A stretch of DNA of 8,030 nt from an uncultured Bacteroidales bacterium (GTDB taxonomy: Bacteria; Bacteroidota; Bacteroidia; Bacteroidales; UBA932): the NCBI GenBank assembly GCA_946530505.1, contig CAMNAD010000066.1, positions 1 through 8,030 on the forward strand, written 5' to 3'. Positions 1 through 5,920 of this stretch are shown here, in pieces (the stretch's first letter is position 1; each line of letters starts with the position of its first letter). The position numbers and the translations under genes are program-made. The notes below the pieces were generated by a model. That model was not told where the DNA came from and did not search any database. It was given only the letters and a program-made list of their open reading frames with translations.

Positions 1-836
1 AGGCCCCCTTCTTCGCGGATGAAAATACTCATCCGGACTTTTGCCAGTTTGAGCGGCATATTCACAAGGCCTTCCGTTTCTCCCGCATCCGTGCCGTATG
101 CTTGCTGCATCTCCTCCGTCATAATCATATATGAAATCCCGGAAGGGAGGATGGTCAGATGGTTCGCCACCATATCGGCAAAGGCCATCAGACGCTGCTC
201 CCTGTCACTATGGTAAAGCCTGTCGATTATGGCATCCCTGTCGACACCGGCCTGCAGCAACTCCGAGGCCATCTGCAATGTGCTTGGGATTACCGAGTTG
301 GCAAAATTGTTCGTGTCGGTGGTCATGCCGGTCATAAGGGCGGTCAGGCAGGCTGAAGGAATGTTTCCTGTCTGTCCGTCTTCCATATCCTTGAGGATGA
401 AGTAAAGAAGCTCGCAAGTGGAAGACCTCTCCGGTTCGGAGAATGCAAGGCGGTAAGGGGAGAGCTCCGGGTGCAGATGGTGGTCGATCAGTACTTTGCA
501 GGCGGGGGAGGATGCGATGATCGCTGAGAGTTGCTCGGTGCGGTGCAGTTCGTTCAGGTCCAGTATGACAATGAGGTCGGACGCTGCAAGGCGGGCCGAA
601 GCCTCTTCCGCCTTCGTGGAAGCATCGATCACATCAGCCCCCTCGATGATGAATGAAACCGTATCCGGGGCGCTGTCAGGTATTATCAGACGTGCATCTT
701 TGCCGAGCCGCTGCGAGAGATAGCTCACGAGCGCGACACCACTGCCAAGCGCATCTCCGTCCGGGTGGGTATGTACCACGGCGGAAACTTTGGAGGCGCT
801 GTTGAATAATTGCCTTAATGCAGAGATGTTTTCCAT
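1..836 (-). CDS. nrnA: DHH/DHHA1 phosphoesterase, NrnA-type nanoRNase/pAp phosphatase (partial, C-terminus beyond window)
   Basis: Members of this family degrade 2-5 nt RNA fragments and dephosphorylate 3'-phosphoadenosine 5'-phosphate in the cytoplasm, using Mn2+. The reading frame starts at an ATG (834-836) and stays open for 278 codons to the left edge. The DHH domain is clear: HTHPDGDALGS at residues 22-32 (motif I), LDLNELHR around 92-99, the signature DHH at 118-120, and MTTDTNNF at 171-178. These hold the expected metal ligands. EGLVN at 255-259 opens the DHHA1 substrate-binding domain; its glycine-rich motif and roughly the last 50-70 residues are off the window. It is transcribed divergently from the gene at 928. 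The start has no Shine-Dalgarno sequence. Family assignment is firm; substrate preference (oligo-RNA versus pAp) is inferred from the family. Confidence 0.93.
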   Translation of the reverse strand, partial: MENISALRQLFNSASKVSAVVHTHPDGDALGSGVALVSYLSQRLGKDARLIIPDSAPDTVSFIIEGADVIDASTKAEEASARLAASDLIVILDLNELHRTEQLSAIIASSPACKVLIDHHLHPELSPYRLAFSEPERSSTCELLYFILKDMEDGQTGNIPSACLTALMTGMTTDTNNFANSVIPSTLQMASELLQAGVDRDAIIDRLYHSDREQRLMAFADMVANHLTILPSGISYMIMTEEMQQAYGTDAGETEGLVNMPLKLAKVRMSIFIREEGG

Positions 837-847
837 TTTTTCGCGAG

Positions 848-876
848 CAAATTTAATAAGAATATTGCATTTGAAA
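848..876 (-). promoter_or_regulatory. Candidate Bacteroidota promoter for the nrnA-type gene
   Basis: Read on the minus strand, positions 855-848 spell TAAATTTG, a full match to the Bacteroidota -7 consensus TAnnTTTG. The -33 element is weak: TTTC at 876-873, 17 bases away. Transcription would begin near 842-843, giving a leader of only about 6-8 bases before the ATG at 836. The match may be chance in AT-rich DNA. Confidence 0.35.
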
Positions 877-895
877 AATGAATTTTCTAACTTTG
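864..895 (+). promoter_or_regulatory. Candidate Bacteroidota promoter for the 928-2638 gene trio
   Basis: Positions 888-895 are TAACTTTG, matching TAnnTTTG exactly. ATTG at 864-867 serves as a -33 element with a 20-base spacer, within the usual range. The predicted start of transcription is near 900, giving a leader of about 27 bases before the ATG at 928. It lies next to, and interleaves with, the candidate minus-strand promoter at 848-876. Confidence 0.55.
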
Positions 896-927
896 TGCGG
901 ATATACTTGAAATTATAGAAACGAAAT

Positions 928-1623
928 ATGAAAAAGTCAGTAAAGATTATTCTTGAGATTGTCCTGTTCCTCATCTGCGTCCTTCTTGTGGACCTCATCG
1001 TCAAGAGCATCATGAAGCCGGTGAACTTCAACAAGCAGAAGGCTTATCGTGAATCAGTGGCAATCCAGCGCCTGAAAGACATCCGTACTCTCCAGGTTGC
1101 GTTCAAGAGCGTGAACGGCAAGTTCACCTCCACAGTGGACTCCCTTGCCGACTTCTACAACAATGGCAAAATGGGTATCGTAATGCAGGTCGGCTCAATG
1201 GATGACTCCCTTGCAGTCGCCCATACCGAGAAAATCAAGAAGGCTTCCCGCAAGAAGATGACAGGCGAAGACTTCCTCAAGCTTTACGAAGCAGGCGACA
1301 AAGACCTTGTGTTCTCCGTAGAGACCAAGATTCCCGTCAAGGATACCCTTTTCACCGGGCGTGAGGATTTCTGCGTGGATTCCCTCAAGTACATCCCCTT
1401 CTCCGGCGGCCAGCCCGTTCTCATGGAGGCTGTCGTGAAGACCGTTTCCGGTGTTCCCGTTCCTCTGTTCGAGGCCAAGATGCCTTACAGGGCCCTGCTC
1501 AAGGGTATGGACAATCAGCTCCGCATCAACCTCGATGCCGAGAAGAAGGACCAGAACCGCTACGAAGGTCTGCAGGTGGGTTCCGTGACCGCACCTAACA
1601 ATAACGCCGGTAACTGGGAGTAG
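928..1623 (+). CDS. Uncharacterised membrane-anchored protein with pilin-like N-terminal layout
   Basis: I do not recognise a named family. The 231-residue protein starts with MKK and has one strongly hydrophobic segment (about residues 7-28). There is no lipobox and no obvious signal-peptidase site, so it is probably anchored by its N-terminus with the rest outside the cytoplasm. After the membrane segment comes a charged helical stretch with QRLKDIRTLQVAFKSVNGKF (residues about 47-66) followed by TSTVDSLADF. This resembles the helix-then-NGxF/Y-then-L layout that follows the membrane helix in type IV pilins and pseudopilins. There is no recognisable prepilin peptidase site (no G before a Phe/Met and +5 Glu), so true pilin status is not supported. 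The remainder is mixed alpha/beta-looking with a polar tail (NNNAGNWE). It lies first in a tight group with the DUF3822-like gene (2-base gap) and rsmD. The start is the first ATG, about 27 bases after the predicted transcription start. Confidence 0.8.
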   Translation: MKKSVKIILEIVLFLICVLLVDLIVKSIMKPVNFNKQKAYRESVAIQRLKDIRTLQVAFKSVNGKFTSTVDSLADFYNNGKMGIVMQVGSMDDSLAVAHTEKIKKASRKKMTGEDFLKLYEAGDKDLVFSVETKIPVKDTLFTGREDFCVDSLKYIPFSGGQPVLMEAVVKTVSGVPVPLFEAKMPYRALLKGMDNQLRINLDAEKKDQNRYEGLQVGSVTAPNNNAGNWE

Positions 1624-1625
1624 AG

Positions 1626-2105
1626 GTGGAAGTCTCCATTCTCACGCCAGTGTGCACGCTTGTTCCGGCGCACTTCTTCAACACGACTTCTGCAAGGGAG
1701 ACTCTTGCAGAAGTCGTGTGTTTGAAGGAGGGTGACGTTGTCAAATGGGCGGCGGTTCCGCAGTACGATGCCGTCCTGCTGTATGCTGTCGAGAATGAAA
1801 GGGTCGAGGCTCTTCCGGAGTTGTGGTATCTGCTTCAGGATCTGCCCAAATGCCAGGACTACAACAAGATAGTTGCTTCTTACAAAGAAGGGCATCTTTA
1901 TCTTGCCATAGCGCAGGGCGGCAGCCTGCTTCTGGCAAACGTTTTTGAAGCCCCCGACTTCACCACGGCCGAGTATTATATCTTCCTTGCCATGAAGCAG
2001 CTCCAGCTCAATCCCGAGGTGTCCACGATATGCATGCGCAGCCTCATCGGCCCCGAAGAGGAGATGAGCCTTTACCGCTATTTCAAGTCGGTGGAACAGA
2101 TATGA
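1626..2105 (+). CDS. DUF3822-like protein, short form lacking the N-terminal part
   Basis: The 159-residue protein matches the second half of the Bacteroidota family DUF3822 as I know it: TLVPAHFF at residues 11-18, SLLLANVFEAPDFTTAEYYI around 100-119, and LNPE plus a C-terminal SLYRYFKSVEQI. Typical members are about 260-280 residues, so roughly 100 N-terminal residues are absent. There is no room for them, because the upstream gene ends 2 bases before and an in-frame stop lies at 1611-1613. The only reasonable start is GTG at 1626. The stop codon overlaps the rsmD start as ATGA (2102-2105), implying translational coupling. A long palindrome lies within codons 17-35. Function of the family is unknown; steady pairing with rsmD in Bacteroidota hints at a role near translation or RNA metabolism, but that is inference. 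Confidence 0.8.
   Translation: MEVSILTPVCTLVPAHFFNTTSARETLAEVVCLKEGDVVKWAAVPQYDAVLLYAVENERVEALPELWYLLQDLPKCQDYNKIVASYKEGHLYLAIAQGGSLLLANVFEAPDFTTAEYYIFLAMKQLQLNPEVSTICMRSLIGPEEEMSLYRYFKSVEQI
1673..1730. repeat. Long intragenic inverted repeat (16-bp perfect core stem, extended to about 24 bp)
   Basis: Positions 1681-1696 are exactly complementary to 1704-1719, with a 7-base loop (GGAGACT). The pairing continues outward after a 3-base bulge (1719-1721): 1673-1681 pairs with 1722-1730, with one G-T wobble. The whole element lies in the DUF3822-like coding sequence, about 50 bases after its GTG start. No T-run follows on either strand, so it is not a standard intrinsic terminator. RNA from either strand would fold into a strong hairpin. 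Confidence 0.85.
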
Positions 2106-2638
2106 GAATCATCGGAGGCAGCCTCAAAGGCAAGACAATCGAGTTGCCCCAGCACTATTCGGCACGGCCCACCACGGATTTCGCCAAGGAGGGCCTTTTC
2201 AATATACTCAATAACGAATATGAATTCGATGGCCTCAAGGTTCTCGACCTTTTCGGCGGCACCGGGGCCATCAGTTTCGAGTTCGCTTCGCGCGGCGCCG
2301 CCCGCGTATACTGCGTGGAGATGGTGCGCGAGAATGCGTCTTTCATCAAGAGGGAGGCAGCCCGCCTGGGGCTGGACAATGTGACCATGGTGCGGGACAA
2401 TGTCTTCGATTTCCTTCCCATCTGCACCGAAAAGTTCGACCTCGTGTTCGCTGATCCTCCCTATGCCCTCGAAGGCCTGGAGACTTTGCCCGACAAAGTC
2501 CTCGGCCAGGGAATCCTGCACCCGGACTGCTACTTCATCCTCGAGCACGGCGACGAACACTCATTCACCGCCCACCCCCGCTTCGTCAAGGAAAAAATCT
2601 ACGGCCGCGTCCACTTCTCGTTCTTTACAGCCCTTTAG
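2102..2638 (+). CDS. rsmD: 16S rRNA (guanine(966)-N(2))-methyltransferase RsmD
   Basis: RsmD uses S-adenosylmethionine to methylate N2 of G966 (E. coli numbering) in 16S rRNA during 30S maturation, in the cytoplasm. The 178-residue protein has the family's N-terminus MRIIGGSLKG, the RPTTDFAKEGLFN segment at 22-34, the SAM-binding motif I DLFGGTGAISFEFASRG at 49-65, the acidic Glu at 73 (CVE), and the catalytic DPPY at 118-121. Length is normal for the family. The frame is open further upstream (to 2030), but the ATG at 2102 gives the conserved N-terminus and overlaps the DUF3822-like stop by 4 bases, so it is chosen. The 3' end overlaps the convergent mazG by 14 bases. Confidence 0.95.
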   Translation: MRIIGGSLKGKTIELPQHYSARPTTDFAKEGLFNILNNEYEFDGLKVLDLFGGTGAISFEFASRGAARVYCVEMVRENASFIKREAARLGLDNVTMVRDNVFDFLPICTEKFDLVFADPPYALEGLETLPDKVLGQGILHPDCYFILEHGDEHSFTAHPRFVKEKIYGRVHFSFFTAL

Positions 2639-3416
2639 CCTTGCCTTCGTCCCAGATGGCATCCATTTCGGCGAGGGACATCTGCTTTAGGTCCCGCCCC
2701 CGGGCGATGGTCTGCTGTTCGAGATAGGTGAAGCGGCGGCGGAATTTCTCGCAGGCCTTGTCGAGCGCGACTGACGGGTCGACGTCGTAGAGCCGTGCGG
2801 CGTTCACCACTGCGAACAGCAGGTCGCCGAATTCTTCTTCCTTGTGGGCCGGATCGGCTTCTTCGACAGCCTCGCGGGCCTCGCCATATTCTTCCATAAC
2901 CTTGTCCCACACCTGCTGGGGCTCCTCCCAGTCGAATCCCACGCTGCGGGCCTTGTCCTGCATTGCGTATGCCTTCAGCACCGGAGGAAAACTTTTGGGT
3001 ACCCCGCCCAGGATGGTGCGGTTGCCGCCCTTCTCCTTTGTCTTGATAAGTTCCCAGTTCTTGGCGACTTCCTCTTCGGTCATGCCTTCGGACGGACCGC
3101 CCCCGAAAACGTGGGGATGGCGGAAAACCATCTTGTCGCAGAGCCCGCGGATGACGTCCGCAATGTCCCAGCGGCCTTCTTCTTCGGCTATGCGCGCGTA
3201 AAATATAATATGTAGGAGAACGTCTCCAAGCTCTTTGCGAAGGTCCTTGTCGTCGCCCCGGAGCACGGCGTCGCTGAGTTCATAAACTTCTTCAACCGTC
3301 ATAGGACGCAGACTTTGTGTGGTCTGGGCGGCGTTCCAGGGGCATTTGGCCCTCAATGTCTCCATTATATCCAGCGCTTCCGCAAAGGCTTTGAGCTTTT
3401 CTTCTTTTGTGTGCAT
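2625..3416 (-). CDS. mazG: Nucleoside triphosphate pyrophosphohydrolase MazG
   Basis: MazG hydrolyses nucleoside triphosphates to monophosphates and pyrophosphate, cleaning the nucleotide pool and, in E. coli, affecting ppGpp level under starvation. The 263-residue protein has the full two-domain form. The N-terminal domain shows CPWNAAQTTQSLRP (25-38), EEVYE (42-46, EExxE), ELGD (62-65), and RHPHVFGG (99-106). The linker WELIKTKEKG is at 121-130. The C-terminal domain shows EEYGE (175-179) and EEFGD (194-198), the metal-binding acidic residues expected of the active domain. The usual Asp of the CPWD motif is Asn28 here; this is in the N-terminal domain and is probably tolerated. It is a single-gene minus-strand unit between convergent rsmD and the divergent CoA-transferase gene, with its own promoter. 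There is no Shine-Dalgarno sequence. Confidence 0.95.
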   Translation of the reverse strand: MHTKEEKLKAFAEALDIMETLRAKCPWNAAQTTQSLRPMTVEEVYELSDAVLRGDDKDLRKELGDVLLHIIFYARIAEEEGRWDIADVIRGLCDKMVFRHPHVFGGGPSEGMTEEEVAKNWELIKTKEKGGNRTILGGVPKSFPPVLKAYAMQDKARSVGFDWEEPQQVWDKVMEEYGEAREAVEEADPAHKEEEFGDLLFAVVNAARLYDVDPSVALDKACEKFRRRFTYLEQQTIARGRDLKQMSLAEMDAIWDEGKAKGL

Positions 3417-3436
3417 CAGAATATTTATTAAATTTG
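3406..3436 (+). promoter_or_regulatory. Bacteroidota promoter for the CoA-transferase gene
   Basis: TTTG at 3406-3409 and TAAATTTG at 3429-3436 are exact matches to both consensus elements, separated by 19 bases. The predicted transcription start is near 3441, giving a leader of about 27 bases before the ATG at 3468. The -33 element lies upstream of and just inside the 5' leader side of the mazG start region, within 10 bases of the mazG start codon and inside its coding sequence. Confidence 0.65.
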
Positions 3437-3446
3437 TAGCTTAATG

Positions 3447-3478
3447 CAAAAATACGAAATATAACCAATGAAAGCAAT
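3447..3478 (-). promoter_or_regulatory. Bacteroidota promoter for mazG
   Basis: On the minus strand, 3454-3447 reads TATTTTTG, an exact match to TAnnTTTG. ATTG at 3478-3475 forms the -33 element with a 20-base spacer. Transcription would start near 3442, leaving a leader of about 26 bases before the mazG ATG at 3416. The -33 element is inside the first codons of the divergent CoA-transferase gene. Confidence 0.6.
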
Positions 3479-4766
3479 TAAATATGTTTCCGCAGATGAG
3501 GCCGTGAGCCACATCCCTTCCGGCAGTCATATCCACCTGAGCAGCGTGGCGAGCGTGCCGCACTGCCTGATCAGCGCCCTCTGCCGCAGGGCGGATGCCG
3601 GCGATGTGCGCGACCTGCATTTCCATCACTTCCATACCGAAGGCCCCGCTCCCTACAGCGAACCCCGCTACGAAGGCATCTTCTTCGACCAGGGCTTCTT
3701 CCTGGGGCCCAACGTGCGTGCGAACGTGAATTCCGGTTATGCGGACTATCTCCCCGTGCATCTCGGCGAAAGCCAGAAGCTCTACCGCGAAGGGCATATC
3801 AAGCTCGGGGCGGCTCTGGTGCAGGTTTCTCTGCCGGATGAGCAGGGAAGGGTTTCGCTCGGAACTTCGGTGGACTGCTCGGTCGCCGCTGTGGAAAGTG
3901 CTGATTTGGCAATAGGCGTGGTCAATCCCAACGTGCCCTATGCCTATGGCGATCTGCTGAGCCTCGACCAGTTCGACTATCTGGTGCAGGACGACACTCC
4001 GCTGGTGACTGCGGCATTCGCGGAGCCCACTCCCACCGAGGTGCTTATCGGAAAGAACTGCGCCGCCCTGGTGGAAGACGGGGACTGCATCCAGATGGGT
4101 ATCGGAGCACTTCCGAACGCCCTCGCCGCCCAGCTGGTGAATCACAAGAACCTTGGTCTCCATACCGAGATGTTCGCCGACGGTCTGCTGCGCCTTATCA
4201 AGAAGGGTGTTATCAACGGCTCCAACAAGGCCATCGACAAGGGCAAGATCGTGGCGTCGTTCCTTCTCGGCAGCAACGATGTATATTCTTTCATCGACCA
4301 TAATCCGGACGTTCTGATGCGCGACATCAAGTACGTGAACGATCCTTTCGTCATCCGCCAGAACCCCCATATGAAGGCCATCAACTCCGCCACGGAGGTT
4401 GATATTACCGGTCAGATCAGCGCCGACAGCATAGGCACCCGCATCTTCTCCGGCACCGGCGGACAGGTGGAATTCGTGCGCGGCGCGACGATGAGCGAGG
4501 GGGGCAAGAGCATTACCGCGTTCGCATCCCGCACCAACAAGGGCAAGAACAAGATCGTGGCCCAGCTCAATCCCGGTGCAGGTGTCGTGACTCCGAGAGC
4601 GGATGCACATTGGATTGTTACCGAGTATGGTGCCGTCGACCTTTACGGCAAGTCGCTGCAGGAGAGGGCGAGGCTGATGATCAGCATCGCGCATCCGGAC
4701 GACCGCGAAGCCCTGGACCGCGCCGCTTTCGAGCGCTTCGGACCGCACTGGCACAGTGTAAAATAA
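3468..4766 (+). CDS. Acetyl-CoA hydrolase/CoA-transferase family protein (4-hydroxybutyrate or butyrate/propionate:acetate CoA-transferase-like)
   Basis: This family moves CoA between a carboxylic acid and acetyl-CoA, or hydrolyses acetyl-CoA, through a glutamyl-CoA thioester in the cytoplasm. The 432-residue length matches the 4-hydroxybutyrate/butyryl-CoA transferase subgroup. Visible motifs are GIGALPNA at 211-218, LGLHTEMFADG at 229-239 with Glu234 as the probable catalytic glutamate, SGTGGQVEFVRGA at 328-340, GGKSITAFAS at 345-354, and VTEYGAVDLYGKS near 384-396, ending in the IAHPDDRE segment. No key residue looks missing. The acid used cannot be read from sequence: 4-hydroxybutyrate, butyrate, propionate, succinate and acetate are all possible in anaerobic Bacteroidales. 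It has its own promoter at 3406-3436; the next gene follows after 22 bases. The start is the only ATG near the promoter with the right spacing. Confidence 0.9.
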   Translation: MKAIKYVSADEAVSHIPSGSHIHLSSVASVPHCLISALCRRADAGDVRDLHFHHFHTEGPAPYSEPRYEGIFFDQGFFLGPNVRANVNSGYADYLPVHLGESQKLYREGHIKLGAALVQVSLPDEQGRVSLGTSVDCSVAAVESADLAIGVVNPNVPYAYGDLLSLDQFDYLVQDDTPLVTAAFAEPTPTEVLIGKNCAALVEDGDCIQMGIGALPNALAAQLVNHKNLGLHTEMFADGLLRLIKKGVINGSNKAIDKGKIVASFLLGSNDVYSFIDHNPDVLMRDIKYVNDPFVIRQNPHMKAINSATEVDITGQISADSIGTRIFSGTGGQVEFVRGATMSEGGKSITAFASRTNKGKNKIVAQLNPGAGVVTPRADAHWIVTEYGAVDLYGKSLQERARLMISIAHPDDREALDRAAFERFGPHWHSVK

Positions 4767-4774
4767 AAAAGAGT

Positions 4775-4782
4775 TATATTTG
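4775..4782 (+). promoter_or_regulatory. Candidate -7 element just before the GNAT-fold gene
   Basis: TATATTTG at 4775-4782 matches TAnnTTTG exactly. I see no good TTTG at the expected distance upstream. If used, transcription would start at about 4787-4789, at or right next to the ATG at 4789, so the message would be leaderless or nearly so. It also makes the in-frame TTG at 4780 an unlikely start. It could be a chance match in the AT-rich spacer. Confidence 0.35.
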
Positions 4783-4788
4783 CAGGCT

Positions 4789-5913
4789 ATGGCAGAATAC
4801 AGAATACTTGAAGTTGGCGACGCCAAGGATATCATACGTTTCGTGCGTTTTCCGGACAATCTCTACAAGGGCTGCCCTCAATACGTTCCCGCACTGCACA
4901 CCCAGGAGGTGCGCAATCTCACCAAGGATGCAGCACTGGAGTATTGCGTGCACAAGATGTGGATGGCACTTGACGGCGGCAAGGTGGTGGGACGCATCTG
5001 CGCAATGATCAATCCCCGTTACAACGAGCGTTACGGCAAGAAATGCGTGCGTTTCGGCTGGTTCGACACGATCAAGGACATCAAGGTCGCCCGCTTGCTG
5101 ATAGAAACGGCCGAGGCCTGGGCGAAGGAACAGGGAATGGATACCATCCATGGCCCTCTCTACTATAATACCCTTGGCAAGCAGGGCATGCTGGTTGAGG
5201 GCTACGAGAACATCCCTCCGTTCAACTGCCTCTATAACTTCCCTTACTACAACGACTTCATGGAGCAGCTCGGTTTCGAGAAGGAGTGCGACTGGGTGCA
5301 GTACAAGATGGTGGCCAATCATGGCGTGCCCGAAAAAGCCCGTCGCGTCGCCAAGATTGTAGAAGACCGCTATAACCTGCACTTCGGCAGCCTCGACAAA
5401 CTGAAGAAGGACCCGGAGATGGTGCACAAGTTCTTCCGTCTTTACAGCGACAGCTTTGCCGAGACGGTATACAACTTCATCCCTTTCACCGATGCCGAGA
5501 TTGAACAGGAAGCGAAGGACTCGATGCCTTACATCAACGACAAGGCAAGCTGCCTGCTGCTCGACGAGCACGACGAGATAGTCGCATTCGGCATATCGTT
5601 CCCTACGATTTCCAAGGCTCTCCAGAAGGCGAAGGGCAAGCTTTTCCCCTTCGGCTGGTTCCACCTGCTGCGGGCTATGCACAACTTCGAGACCACTGAC
5701 CTCATGATCAACGGAGCCGTGCCCGAGTGGCAGAATAAAGGCGTATCGGCCGTGTATTACAAAGAGATGGCGGACAAGGCCATCCGCGTCGGCATGCGCT
5801 GGGCGATTTCGAATCCGCAGATAGAAAGCAACAGTGCGGTGAATATATGGAACAGCTACGAGCATGAGCCGTTTATGCGCAGACGCTGCTACATCAAGAA
5901 GATAGGAGAATAA
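4789..5913 (+). CDS. GNAT-fold acyltransferase of the YghO/BcerS-like family
   Basis: The 374-residue protein fits a widespread family of double-GNAT-fold proteins that includes E. coli YghO and the Caulobacter ceramide synthase bCerS. Recognisable family segments are FVRFPDNLYKGCPQYVPAL at 18-36, GRICAMINPRYNERYG at 68-83, RFGWFD at 88-93, HGPLYYNT at 121-128, and FPYYNDFMEQLGFEK at 151-165. A second GNAT-like region with QNKGV (315-319) and NSAVNIW (348-354) is near the C-terminus. The likely chemistry is transfer of an acyl group from acyl-CoA to an amine. Whether the substrate is a sphingoid base cannot be read from sequence; many family members have no known function. The ATG at 4789 (MAEYRILEV) is chosen over an upstream TTG at 4780. 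prfA begins 7 bases downstream, so the two are probably co-transcribed. Assignment to the family is from memory of its conserved motifs, not from a search. Confidence 0.8.
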   Translation: MAEYRILEVGDAKDIIRFVRFPDNLYKGCPQYVPALHTQEVRNLTKDAALEYCVHKMWMALDGGKVVGRICAMINPRYNERYGKKCVRFGWFDTIKDIKVARLLIETAEAWAKEQGMDTIHGPLYYNTLGKQGMLVEGYENIPPFNCLYNFPYYNDFMEQLGFEKECDWVQYKMVANHGVPEKARRVAKIVEDRYNLHFGSLDKLKKDPEMVHKFFRLYSDSFAETVYNFIPFTDAEIEQEAKDSMPYINDKASCLLLDEHDEIVAFGISFPTISKALQKAKGKLFPFGWFHLLRAMHNFETTDLMINGAVPEWQNKGVSAVYYKEMADKAIRVGMRWAISNPQIESNSAVNIWNSYEHEPFMRRRCYIKKIGE

Positions 5914-5920
5914 ATTTTTT

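Noticed and set aside
208..417. Short open frames in the first 836 bases on either strand as separate small genes.
   Set aside because: All are shadows of the DHH/DHHA1 gene, whose frame is continuous from 836 to the left edge with family motifs throughout.
1681..1719. The palindrome as an intrinsic terminator between the first gene and the DUF3822-like gene.
   Set aside because: No T-run follows either strand's hairpin, and it is inside the coding sequence of the next gene rather than between genes.
2030..2101. An upstream extension of rsmD by 24 codons.
   Set aside because: The extension overlaps the DUF3822-like coding sequence and reads as an unrelated peptide; the ATG at 2102 gives the family's conserved N-terminus and a 4-base stop/start overlap.
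4746..4770. Small hairpin (CACTG, loop GCA, CAGTG) at the end of the CoA-transferase gene followed by an A-rich run, as a terminator.
   Set aside because: The stem is only 5 bp and the run after it is A-rich, not T-rich, on the plus strand; on the minus strand the T-run precedes the hairpin instead of following it.
4780..4788. TTG at 4780 as the start of the GNAT-fold gene.
   Set aside because: It lies inside the TATATTTG promoter-like element and adds only three residues; the ATG at 4789 is a better start.
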